From contig DASTCC010000370.1 in the NCBI GenBank assembly GCA_035711465.1, forward strand, positions 1-12,321: DNA of 12,321 nt. The letters run 5' to 3'. Both the position numbers and the translations under genes were made by a program. This stretch comes from DASTCC01 sp035711465 (GTDB lineage: Bacteria; Acidobacteriota; Vicinamibacteria; Vicinamibacterales; SCN-69-37). Below are positions 1 through 7,197 of this stretch, piece after piece (positions within the stretch are counted from its first letter, which is position 1; each line of letters begins with the position of its first letter). The notes under the pieces were generated by a model. The model had not been told where the DNA came from. It was given only the letters and a program-made list of their open reading frames with translations, and made no database searches.

Positions 1-1
1 T

Positions 2-511
2 CACCAGGTACTCGTCGAGCGTGTCGCCGTCGACCAGCTCGAGCACCAGCGCAGGCGTACCCCCCGCATCTTCGACGCCATGGATTCCGCCGATGTTGGG
101 ATGGTTGAGCGACGCGAGCAGCCGCGCCTCGCGATCGAGACGATCGCGGCGGTCGGCGTCGGCCATCCAGACGTCGGGAAGAATCTTGAGCGCGACGTCG
201 CGCTCGAGCACCGGATCGCGCGCCTGGAACACCTCGCCCATGCCGCCGGCGCCGATGCGCTTGTGGATGCCGTACGGACCGAGCGTCGTCCCGACGAGCG
301 ACCGGCGCGGCTGCGATGACGGCGCGCCGTCCGTCCCGAAGCCGGCGGCGCTGGCGCGCGCCAGATGGCCGAGCAGCGACTCGAGATCGCGGCGCAGCGC
401 CGCGTCGCCATCACAGAGCTCGTCGAGGGCGAGAGCGCGTTCCGCTTCGGGCCGCGCGAGCACGGCATGCCAGACGCGGTCGATGTCCGGCCAGCGCTCA
501 GGTGCGGCCAT
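2..511 (-). CDS. Ser/Thr protein kinase, N-terminal part (runs off left edge)
   Basis: A Hanks-type (PknB-like) kinase, of which only the first 170 residues are inside the window; the frame is still open at the left edge. Residues 1-60 form a charged helical leader (WPDIDRVWHAVLARPEAER) of the kind seen in kinases paired with ECF sigma factors. The kinase domain starts near residue 80, with glycine loop GAGGMG at 87-92, the ATP-anchoring lysine K109 in VALK, and a candidate alpha-C glutamate E128 followed by LNHPNI and a hinge LVLELVDGDTL. The catalytic loop, DFG motif and any membrane segment lie outside. The ATG at 511 sits inside the end of the sigma-factor gene (14-nt overlap with its TGA at 500-498), so translation is probably coupled. 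Substrate unknown. Confident on family; the start is likely but not proven. Confidence 0.88.
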   Translation of the reverse strand, partial: MAAPERWPDIDRVWHAVLARPEAERALALDELCDGDAALRRDLESLLGHLARASAAGFGTDGAPSSQPRRSLVGTTLGPYGIHKRIGAGGMGEVFQARDPVLERDVALKILPDVWMADADRRDRLDREARLLASLNHPNIGGIHGVEDAGGTPALVLELVDGDTLDEYLV

Positions 512-1067
512 GACCGTTGAGTGTCTTGAAGAGCCACGCGCGCGCGGCGTGCCAGTCGCGCTCGATCGTCTTTTCGGAGACGTCGAGCAGCTGCCCGATC
601 TCGTCATGTGAAAGGCCGCCGAAGAACTTGAGCTCGGCGATCCGGCTCTTGCGCGGGTCGAACGACGCCAGCGCGTTCAGCGCCCGATCGAGATCGAGGA
701 GGTCGGCCGTGAACGGAGCGTTCGTCTGCCCGGCATCGTCCAGCGTCACGCGGGTCCACCGGCCCGAGCGCTTCGTGGTGAGACGCGCGCGGGCTTGATC
801 GATGAGGATGCGGCGCATCATCTCGGACGCGACGCCAAGGAACTGCGCCCGGTTCTTCCAGACGACGCGCTCGTTCGCGAGCCGCAGGTAGGCTTCGTGG
901 ACGAGCGCGGTGGGTTGCAGGACGTGGCTGGCCGGCTCGCGGCGAAGCCGCGCCGCGGCGCGGCGGCGAAGGTCGGCGTACAAAACCGCCATCAGACGGT
1001 CGCGGGCATCGACATCGCCAGCGGCCCAGGCCTGGAGGAGCTGGGTCACACCGCGCTCGGGGTCCAT
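498..1067 (-). CDS. ECF-type RNA polymerase sigma factor
   Basis: A 189-residue sigma factor of the extracytoplasmic-function class, resembling the Sigma70_ECF group found beside Ser/Thr kinases in Acidobacteria and Planctomycetes (recalled family knowledge). Region 2 spans about residues 20-92, with the characteristic HVLQPTALVHEAYLRLA and the stretch FLGVASEMMRRILIDQARAR. Region 4 spans about 125-183, with a helix-turn-helix around LSHDEIGQLLDVSEKTIERD (152-171). It directs core RNA polymerase to an unknown target set. The downstream kinase overlaps its stop by 14 nt, so the kinase may control this factor or its partner. I chose ATG 1067 over an in-frame TTG at 1115, because that TTG lies inside a candidate -35 box and adds only an atypical 16-residue tail. 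No strong Shine-Dalgarno precedes 1067. Confidence 0.93.
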   Translation of the reverse strand: MDPERGVTQLLQAWAAGDVDARDRLMAVLYADLRRRAAARLRREPASHVLQPTALVHEAYLRLANERVVWKNRAQFLGVASEMMRRILIDQARARLTTKRSGRWTRVTLDDAGQTNAPFTADLLDLDRALNALASFDPRKSRIAELKFFGGLSHDEIGQLLDVSEKTIERDWHAARAWLFKTLNGHGRT

Positions 1068-1086
1068 TGTGGGAGGGCTGGCGGCG

Positions 1087-1115
1087 ATTCTGGTAGCTTC
1101 GCCGCAGCGAGTCAA
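1087..1115 (-). promoter_or_regulatory. Candidate sigma70-type promoter for the ECF sigma/kinase pair
   Basis: On the minus strand, TTGACT (1115-1110, 5/6 match to TTGACA) and CAGAAT (1092-1087, 4/6 to TATAAT) are separated by exactly 17 bp. Transcription would start near 1080, leaving only about 12 nt before the ATG at 1067, so the message would have a very short leader. This fits the lack of a clear ribosome-binding site there. It lies in the 79-bp gap after the permease gene, implying the sigma/kinase pair can be transcribed on its own. Motif inspection only. Confidence 0.5.
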
Positions 1116-1146
1116 GCGCGGCGGGAATCGGCAGCCGGTCGCCGGA

Positions 1147-3822
1147 TCAATCGCGCAACGCGATCAATGGGTCGACGCGCGCGGCGCGCCACGCGGCGAC
1201 GAGCGCCGAGCCAATCGCCGCGGCGGCGAGCAGGACGATCGAGAAGCCAATCGTGCCGGGGTCGCGGCCGTCGAGGCCGAAGAGCAGCGAGCCAATCAGA
1301 GAGCCGAGCGAGATCGCGGCCACGGCACCGGCGCCGACCCCGCCGATCAGCATGCGGGCGACGTCGCCGAGCATCATCCGGACGATGCGGGGCCGCGTGG
1401 CGCCGAGCGCCAGACGGACGCCGATCTCGGTGCGCCGCGCCGCGGCCGAATAGGCGACGACGCCGTAGAGGCCGACCGCGGCGAGCATCAGGGCGACGGC
1501 CGCGAAGGCCATCGACAGCCGCGCCATCAGCCGCTCCTGCATCAGCGCTTCGCCCATCTGCACGTCGAGAAACGCGAAGCGCGTGCTCGCCGACGCATCG
1601 CCCTCCGAGATGGCCGCGCCGATCGCCGCGACCGTCCGTCCGGGTGGTTCGCTGCTGCGCGCGACGTAGCGGCGCACCAGGCCGAGCTCGGCGAGTTGCG
1701 ACGAGGCCTGGAAGAAAATCGGCGCCGCGAGCTCGCGCATGTCGCCGTACTTCTGATTGCCGACGACGCCGACGATCACGAGCTCTCGGGCGCGGTCCCC
1801 GGGCCGGTCGGCCGCGATCGAGAAGCGCTGACCCACGGCAGGCCCGACGAGAAACGTCGCCGCGAAGGCGTCATTGACGATGGCGACGGCGGGTGAGCCG
1901 GGCACGTCCTGCGCGTCGAAGTCGCGGCCCGAAGTGACGGGCGTCCCGAGGGTCGCGAAGTACCCGGGCGAGACGATATTCATGAACGAATGTCCGGGCC
2001 GTTCGCCGGGCAGGACGATGTCCGTGCTCCAGACGTTGCCGCCGAGCGGCGTCGTGTACGCCTCGGAAAGGCTGATCATGCCCGGCAGCGCGCCCAGCCG
2101 GCGGTCGATCTCCGCATAGCGCGCGCGCCGCGCCTCCGTCGTGTCCTCGCGCGGCGTGAAGAAGACGTTGGCGACGACGACGCCGCGCTCGCGGACGCCG
2201 GTGTCGGCCGTGGAGAGCTTCCACAGGCTGCGGAAGAACAGCAGCCCGGCGAAGACGAGCACCAGCGTCACCGCGACCTGCATCGACACCAGCACCCGGC
2301 GCAGCCGCAGGCCGTCGACGGCGCCGGCGCCACGCGTGCTGCCGGCGAGCGCCGGCGTGCGCGCCGCGGCGATCGCTGGCGCCATGCCGAAAACCAGCGA
2401 CGTCGCCAGGCCGACGCCGACGGCGAAGCCGAGCACGCGCCAGTCGAGCGCGAGATCGAGATGCACGCGATCGACCAGCGTGCTGAGCAGCGGCGGGATC
2501 GCCCGGCTCAGGAACGCCGCGACCGCGACCGCGGCGGCGGAGCCGAGCGCGGCGAGCACCACGCTCTCGGTGAAGACCTGCTGCAGGAGGCGCCGGCGCG
2601 AGGCGCCGAGCGCCAGTCTCACGGTGAACTCGCGCCGCCTCGCCGTCGCCCGCGCCAGCAGGAGATTGGCGAGGTTGACCGCGGCAATGAGCAGCACCAG
2701 CGACGCGATCGCGATGATGACGGCGAGCGGTCGCGAGTACGAACGCCGCAGCGGCGAGACGCCGGCCGAGGCGTCCACGAGCTCGGGCGTGAGCTTGACA
2801 TACGCCTCGGCAAGCGCCGCGTTGTAGTCGGGCTGCGCGGCGCGAAGCGCGTCCGGCATCAGCTGGCGGATCTGCGCGGCCGCGCGCTCCTCCGTCCATC
2901 CGGGCTTCAGCCGCCCGATCGCGGCCAGCCACCAGTGATTGCGGTTACCGTAACCCGACGCGCAGAGCGGCATCGCGATGCCGAACTGCCGCCCCACTTC
3001 GACGCCGAAGAACGACGCCGGCGCCACGCCGACGACGATCGGCCGCCAGCTGCTCGCGGTGATCGGTCGGCCGATGACGTTCGGATCGCCGCCGTATTCG
3101 CGATGCCAGAGCGCGTCGCTGATCACCGCGACCGGCGCCTGGCAGCCGGTGTGGTCGTCCGCCGGCCCGATCAGGCGGCCGAGCTGCGGCGCCACGCCGA
3201 GCACGCCGAAGAAGTTGCCCGACACCCACAGGCCGTCCACGTAACGGACCTCGCCCGATGCGGCGAGGTTGAAGCGGGTGTCGCTGAAGGCGAGCAGATC
3301 GGCGAACGCCTGCTGCCGTTCGAGCACGGCTCGATAGAGCGGCAGCGACAGCTGGCGATTGCGGCCGGTATGGCGGCCGTCGCGGCCGTCGCCGGCGAGG
3401 CGCAGCTCGACGAGCTCGTGCGGAGCCGCCACCGGCAACGGGCGCAGGCTCAGCGCGTCGAGGAGCTGGAACATCGCGGTGTTGGCGCCGATGCCGAGCG
3501 CCAGCGACAGCAGTGCCGTCGTGGTGAAGCTCGGCTGCTTGCGCAGCTGGCGGAGCGCCAGCCGAAGGTCCCGCCCGACGTGGGTGAGCGCGCTGACGCC
3601 GCGAGCGTCGCGCATCTGTTCCTTGCGAAGCTCGATGCCGCCGAGGGCCGCGATCGCCCGGGCGCGCGCTTCCGCCGGCGGCACGCCGCGCGCCGCGAGC
3701 GCGTCGATCTCGCGGGCGAGGTGATCGCGCAGCTCCTCGTCGAGATCGTGGTCGAGTCGGCCGGCGTCGAAGATCGACCGCGCTCGCAGTCGAAGCATCG
3801 TCCACCAGCGATCCACGCCCAT
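1147..3822 (-). CDS. ADOP-type orphan ABC permease (MacB/FtsX-like, duplicated)
   Basis: An 891-residue inner-membrane protein of the acidobacterial duplicated orphan permease type. Residues ~22-75 form the 'permease prefix' (LDHDLDEELRDHL, then GVPPAEARARAIAALGG). The first membrane helix is near 97-118, followed by a MacB-like periplasmic domain (~125-355) and an FtsX helix block (~366-485) with coupling motif VRLALGAS at 401-408. A fifth helix (~510-530), a second periplasmic domain (~540-755) and a second FtsX block (~768-878) with the matching motif VRLALGAT at 802-809 complete the duplication. It ends in ARVDPLIALRD, typical of the family. No ATPase gene is present here, so it is an orphan permease. 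The substrate is unknown; export or membrane-stress roles are guesses from MacB. ATG 3822 follows the PadR stop by 11 bp, with GAGG at 3832-3829. An open frame continues upstream but overlaps PadR. Confidence 0.94.
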   Translation of the reverse strand: MGVDRWWTMLRLRARSIFDAGRLDHDLDEELRDHLAREIDALAARGVPPAEARARAIAALGGIELRKEQMRDARGVSALTHVGRDLRLALRQLRKQPSFTTTALLSLALGIGANTAMFQLLDALSLRPLPVAAPHELVELRLAGDGRDGRHTGRNRQLSLPLYRAVLERQQAFADLLAFSDTRFNLAASGEVRYVDGLWVSGNFFGVLGVAPQLGRLIGPADDHTGCQAPVAVISDALWHREYGGDPNVIGRPITASSWRPIVVGVAPASFFGVEVGRQFGIAMPLCASGYGNRNHWWLAAIGRLKPGWTEERAAAQIRQLMPDALRAAQPDYNAALAEAYVKLTPELVDASAGVSPLRRSYSRPLAVIIAIASLVLLIAAVNLANLLLARATARRREFTVRLALGASRRRLLQQVFTESVVLAALGSAAAVAVAAFLSRAIPPLLSTLVDRVHLDLALDWRVLGFAVGVGLATSLVFGMAPAIAAARTPALAGSTRGAGAVDGLRLRRVLVSMQVAVTLVLVFAGLLFFRSLWKLSTADTGVRERGVVVANVFFTPREDTTEARRARYAEIDRRLGALPGMISLSEAYTTPLGGNVWSTDIVLPGERPGHSFMNIVSPGYFATLGTPVTSGRDFDAQDVPGSPAVAIVNDAFAATFLVGPAVGQRFSIAADRPGDRARELVIVGVVGNQKYGDMRELAAPIFFQASSQLAELGLVRRYVARSSEPPGRTVAAIGAAISEGDASASTRFAFLDVQMGEALMQERLMARLSMAFAAVALMLAAVGLYGVVAYSAAARRTEIGVRLALGATRPRIVRMMLGDVARMLIGGVGAGAVAAISLGSLIGSLLFGLDGRDPGTIGFSIVLLAAAAIGSALVAAWRAARVDPLIALRD

Positions 3823-3833
3823 GATCGGCCTCG

Positions 3834-4166
3834 CTATTCGGGAAGATGGACGACGAGCGAGATCGCGCCGGCGAGCCGCTTCCAGCTCTCGGCTTCGTTC
3901 TTGAGCTGCTTCCGCCCGGCGCGGGTCAGCGAGTAGAACTTGGCCCGGCGGTTGTTCTCGCTCGGCCGCCACTCGGCGGAGATCCAGCCGTGCTGCTCGA
4001 GCTTGTGGAGCGCGGGGTAGAGCGAGCCGTCGCTGACCTGGAGGACGTCCTTCGACACCTGGCGCAGGCGCTGGCCGATGGCCCAGCCGTTCAGGGGCTC
4101 GAGCGCGAGGATCTTCAGGATCAACAGGTCGAGCGTGCCCTGGACGAGGTCGGGTGGCCGGCTCAT
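3834..4166 (-). CDS. PadR-family transcriptional regulator
   Basis: A 110-residue PadR repressor, the usual length for the short PadR subfamily. The winged helix-turn-helix covers nearly the whole chain: VQGTLDLLILKILALEPLNG opens it, GWAIGQRLRQVSKDVLQVSDGSLYPALHKLEQHGWI (about 27-62) contains the recognition helix and wing start, and KFYSLTRAGRKQLKNE follows. Members of this group are typically encoded immediately before an ADOP permease, and here the permease starts 11 bp downstream, so the two form an operon. The ATG at 4166 has AGGAG close upstream (4174-4170). A perfect 18-bp inverted repeat begins 8 bp upstream of the start and is the obvious candidate autoregulatory operator, which would also place the divergent kinase gene under its control. 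The effector ligand is unknown. The frame stays open far upstream, antisense to the kinase gene, but that part is a shadow. Confidence 0.94.
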   Translation of the reverse strand: MSRPPDLVQGTLDLLILKILALEPLNGWAIGQRLRQVSKDVLQVSDGSLYPALHKLEQHGWISAEWRPSENNRRAKFYSLTRAGRKQLKNEAESWKRLAGAISLVVHLPE

Positions 4167-4174
4167 GCGCTCCT

Positions 4175-4220
4175 CTTGCTTACCGAGAGGAGTGTGCCAC
4201 GGCTCCTCTCGGTAAGCAAG
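4175..4220. promoter_or_regulatory. Perfect 18-bp inverted repeat, candidate PadR operator
   Basis: The left arm CTTGCTTACCGAGAGGAG (4175-4192) is the exact reverse complement of 4203-4220, around a 10-nt spacer (4193-4202) that itself contains GTGCCAC. It lies between the divergent PadR and kinase-fusion genes, 8 bp from the PadR ATG and immediately next to the candidate -35 box of the kinase promoter. A perfect 36 paired bases cannot be expected by chance in about 100 bp. A PadR-dimer or tetramer binding site is the simplest reading. A hairpin in the PadR leader that occludes its ribosome-binding site is an alternative, since the arm ends directly at the AGGAG. Confidence 0.7.
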
Positions 4221-4250
4221 TGGAAAACGCCGGCGTCCGGGCCATACACT
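4221..4250 (+). promoter_or_regulatory. Weak candidate promoter of the kinase fusion gene
   Basis: TGGAAA (4221-4226, 4/6 to TTGACA) and TACACT (4245-4250, 4/6 to TATAAT) are spaced by 18 bp. Transcription would begin near 4257, about 18 nt before the ATG at 4275. The -35 element directly abuts the right arm of the inverted repeat, so a protein bound there could block or recruit polymerase. No clear Shine-Dalgarno is visible before 4275. Inspection only. Confidence 0.35.
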
Positions 4251-4274
4251 TCGGCCACCGATGGGCGCGGCTCG

Positions 4275-7151
4275 ATGATCGGCCAGACCGTCTCGCACTA
4301 TCGCATCGTCGAGCGGCTCGGCGCCGGCGGCATGGGCGTCGTCTACAAGGCCGAGGACACGCGGCTGAAGCGGACGGTGGCGCTGAAGTTCCTGCCGGTC
4401 GAGCTCACCCAGGATCGGGAAGCGCGCGAGCGGCTGCAGCTCGAGGCGCAGGCGGCCTCGGCGCTCGATCACCCGAACATCTGCACGATCTTCGAGGTCG
4501 ACGACAGCGCCGATGGCCGCGTGTTCGTGGCAATGAGCTTCTACGAGGGCGAGTCGCTCGCAGAACGCATCGGCGACGGGCCGTTGCCGGTGGCGGAAGG
4601 CATCCGCGTCGGCATCGGGATCGCACGCGGGCTGGCGGCCGCGCACGAAGCGGGCGTCTTCCACCGCGACATCAAGCCCGCGAATCTGATGCTGACGAAG
4701 CGCGGCGAGGTGAAGATCGTCGACTTCGGCGTCGCCAAGCAGATCGATCGCACCGAGCTCACCCGCACCGGCGTCACCGTCGGCACCATCGCCTATATGG
4801 CGCCCGAGTACGTGCTCGGCCAGAGCGCCGACGCGCAGACGGAAGTCTGGGCGCTCGGCGTCGTGCTCTACGAAATGCTCGCCGGCTGCCGGCCGTTCGA
4901 CGGCGATCACAGCGTCGCGATCATGAACGCGATCGCCAACCGCGAGCCGCGGCCGCTGCGCGAGCTGCGGCCCGACGCGCCGGCCGAGCTCGACGCCATC
5001 GTCATGCGCGCGCTCGAGAAGCCGCGCGGGACGCGCTATCAGAGCGTCCGCGAGATGCAGCAGGCGCTCGAGTCGGTGCAGCAGGCGTTGACGCTGCGAC
5101 CGTCCGCGACCGCGACCTCGACGCAAGCGATCGCGCCCGGAGCGAAGCGCTGGTCGCGCGGCGCGATCGGCGCCGCGCTCGCCGTCGGCGTCGCGCTGGT
5201 CGCGGTCGGGAGCTGGTGGGTGGTTCGTTCGCAACGTCTTCGCGACGCGCGTCAGGAAATCGCGCAGATGAGAACGCTGACAGAGGAAGAGAAGTACACG
5301 CAGGCCTACCGCCTGATGCGAGGGCTCGAGCCGTCGCTCGCCGGCGATAAGGAGTTCGAAACGGCGAAAGAGATGCTGCTGCTGCCGGCCGAAGTCCAGA
5401 CCGTTCCGGAAGGCGCCGAGGTGTTCCTGAAGGGCTACGACGAACCAGACGCCGAGTGGCTGCCGCTCGGCCGCTCGCCGCTCAATCTCCGCTTGCCGCT
5501 CGGCTACTTCCGCGTCCGGGTCGTCAAGGCCGGCTTCACGACGTTCGAGGGATCGGGCGAAGGAGGGATGACGAAGAAGATCTACACGCTCTCGCCCGAG
5601 GGCAGTCTGCCCGAGGGCATGGTCTTCGTGCCCGACACGACCCGACTGCTGAGCGGCATCGGCCCGGTTGCGATCCCGTCGTTCGCCATCGACCAGTACG
5701 AAGTCACGAACCGCCAGTTCAAAGCGTTCGTCGACGCCGGCGGATACACGAAGGCCGAGTTCTGGCGCGAGCCGTTCGTGAACGACGGCCGCACGCTGAC
5801 CTGGCAGGAGGGCATGAGCGTCCTGCGCGATACCACGGGGCAGCCGAGTCCGGCGACCTGGGAGCTCCGCGCCTATCCAGCCGGTCAAGACAACTACCCG
5901 GTGACCGGCGTCAGCTGGTACGAAGCGTTGGCCTATGCCGTCTGGACGGGGCGTGAATTGCCGACCATTCACCACTGGAAAGCGGCGGCCTCGTCCGATG
6001 GCGGGTTTTCGATCATCCTCGAGTTCAGCAACTTCAGCAACAAGCAGATCGCGGCTGTCGGCGCCTACCAAGGTATCGGGCCGTTCGGCACGTTCGACAT
6101 GGCCGGCAACGCGCGCGAGTGGTCCACCAACGCGGTCGGCTCGCGGCGCTACATCCTCGGCGGCGGATGGAACCAGCCGAACTATCTCTATCCGCAGTCG
6201 GATGCGGTCGATCCGTTCGACCGCAGCGCGATCAACGGCTTCCGGACGATCACGCGGACCTCGGCGACGCCGGTGCCCGAGCCGCTGTTGCGTCCGGTTG
6301 AGGTCATCGCTCGCGATTACTCGCGCGAGAAACCGGTCTCGGACCAGGATTTCGAAGCCTTCCGCCGTCAGTACGCATACGATCGCGACGAACTCAAGGC
6401 GGCCGTAGAGTCCACGGACGAGTCGCACGAGCTGTGGCGCGTCGAGCGTGTCAGCTACGCTGCCGCCTACGGCGGCGAGCGAATCACGGCCTACCTGTTC
6501 TTGCCGCGCAAAGGCGCCGCGCCCTTCCAGACCGTCGTCTACTTCCCCCACTCGGGCGGCGAGTACCTGCGTTCGTTCCAGCAGTCGGAGATGAACTACC
6601 TCGGCTTCGTGCTCCGCAGCGGCCGCGCGCTGCTGTTCCCGATGTACAAGGGCACCTACGAGCGTCGCCTCGACCAGATGCCAGCCGGCATGAACGGCCG
6701 CCGCGACCTCGTCATCAATCGCATGAAGGATCTGCAGCGTTCGGTGGACTACCTGCTGACACGATCCGACATCGATCACGATCGGCTGGGCTTCTTCGGT
6801 GTCAGTCTCGGCGGCCGGCTCGGACCGATTGCGCTGGCGATCGAGAAGCGCTTCAAGACCGGGGTGCTCTGGTCAGGCGGCTTCCGGACGACGCTCACTC
6901 AGGTGGCGCCCGAGATCGACGAGATCAACTTCGCGCCGCGCGTCACCACGCCGGTGCTGATGCTCAACGGCGAACAGGACTTCACCTTCCCGGTCGAGAC
7001 GTCCCAGAAGCCGATGTTCCGCCTGTTCGGTACCCCGGCCGCGGACAAGCAACACGTCATCTACGACGGCGGCCACGTCTTCCCGTTCGCGCGCATCATC
7101 AAAAACACGCTCGACTGGCTCGATCGGTATCTGGGCCCGGTGAAGTTCTAA
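4275..7151 (+). CDS. Ser/Thr kinase - PEGA-like - FGE-like - alpha/beta hydrolase fusion protein
   Basis: A 958-residue membrane-anchored fusion. The kinase (~8-270) has glycine loop GAGGMG 16-21, K38, E57, HRD 130-132 with K134 and N137, DFG 150-152 and APE 176-178, so it should be active. The usual Asp of subdomain IX is Glu190 (TEVWALG). One membrane helix (~296-317) places the remainder in the periplasm. A short helical linker leads to a PEGA-like domain (~375-438). An FGE-sulfatase-like domain (~445-660) shows DQYEVTNRQF, DMAGNAREW and GFRT but contains no cysteine, so classical formylglycine chemistry is unlikely. The C-terminal hydrolase (~715-958) has HSGG 759-762, nucleophile GVSLG with S844, D902 and H934, a complete candidate triad. 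The ATG at 4275 starts exactly at the kinase fold. It may sense and process a periplasmic ligand and signal inward; substrate unknown. Confidence 0.93.
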   Translation: MIGQTVSHYRIVERLGAGGMGVVYKAEDTRLKRTVALKFLPVELTQDREARERLQLEAQAASALDHPNICTIFEVDDSADGRVFVAMSFYEGESLAERIGDGPLPVAEGIRVGIGIARGLAAAHEAGVFHRDIKPANLMLTKRGEVKIVDFGVAKQIDRTELTRTGVTVGTIAYMAPEYVLGQSADAQTEVWALGVVLYEMLAGCRPFDGDHSVAIMNAIANREPRPLRELRPDAPAELDAIVMRALEKPRGTRYQSVREMQQALESVQQALTLRPSATATSTQAIAPGAKRWSRGAIGAALAVGVALVAVGSWWVVRSQRLRDARQEIAQMRTLTEEEKYTQAYRLMRGLEPSLAGDKEFETAKEMLLLPAEVQTVPEGAEVFLKGYDEPDAEWLPLGRSPLNLRLPLGYFRVRVVKAGFTTFEGSGEGGMTKKIYTLSPEGSLPEGMVFVPDTTRLLSGIGPVAIPSFAIDQYEVTNRQFKAFVDAGGYTKAEFWREPFVNDGRTLTWQEGMSVLRDTTGQPSPATWELRAYPAGQDNYPVTGVSWYEALAYAVWTGRELPTIHHWKAAASSDGGFSIILEFSNFSNKQIAAVGAYQGIGPFGTFDMAGNAREWSTNAVGSRRYILGGGWNQPNYLYPQSDAVDPFDRSAINGFRTITRTSATPVPEPLLRPVEVIARDYSREKPVSDQDFEAFRRQYAYDRDELKAAVESTDESHELWRVERVSYAAAYGGERITAYLFLPRKGAAPFQTVVYFPHSGGEYLRSFQQSEMNYLGFVLRSGRALLFPMYKGTYERRLDQMPAGMNGRRDLVINRMKDLQRSVDYLLTRSDIDHDRLGFFGVSLGGRLGPIALAIEKRFKTGVLWSGGFRTTLTQVAPEIDEINFAPRVTTPVLMLNGEQDFTFPVETSQKPMFRLFGTPAADKQHVIYDGGHVFPFARIIKNTLDWLDRYLGPVKF

Positions 7152-7156
7152 GGCGG

Positions 7157-7191
7157 GGGAGGCCTTCACCTCCCAGGCCTTCAGGCCTCCC
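7157..7191. terminator. Compound hairpin between convergent genes
   Basis: The 46-bp gap between the kinase-fusion stop (7151) and the apbE stop (7198) is almost filled by GGGAGGCCT (7157-7165) and its exact reverse complement AGGCCTCCC (7183-7191). The same bases can instead fold as two smaller hairpins: GGGAGG/CCTCCC (7157-7162 with 7169-7174) and AGGCC/GGCCT (7175-7179 with 7184-7188). There is no T-run on either strand, so it is not a textbook intrinsic terminator. It may stop convergent transcription or protect 3' ends. Confidence 0.5.
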
Positions 7192-7197
7192 TGCCAT

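Noticed and set aside
1..537. A 178-codon minus-strand frame opening at 537
   Set aside because: It is a shifted frame of the kinase; the adjacent frame starting at 511 encodes the glycine loop and VALK lysine motifs.
1068..1115. Sixteen-residue N-terminal extension of the sigma factor from TTG 1115
   Set aside because: The TTG coincides with a good -35 box, and family members start near the MDPERGVTQLL equivalent.
795..1896. Long plus-strand frames opposite the sigma factor and permease C-terminus
   Set aside because: Arg-rich shadows of minus-strand genes with recognised domains.
1990..3936. A 648-codon open frame on the plus strand opposite the permease gene
   Set aside because: It is antisense to a protein with clear permease motifs; its Arg/Ala/Glu-rich low-complexity translation is typical of the complement of high-GC coding DNA.
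4167..6779. A minus-strand frame of about 870 codons upstream of and in frame with PadR
   Set aside because: It is antisense to the kinase/FGE/hydrolase gene, whose catalytic motifs are intact; PadR alone begins at 4166 with a normal family N-terminus and length.
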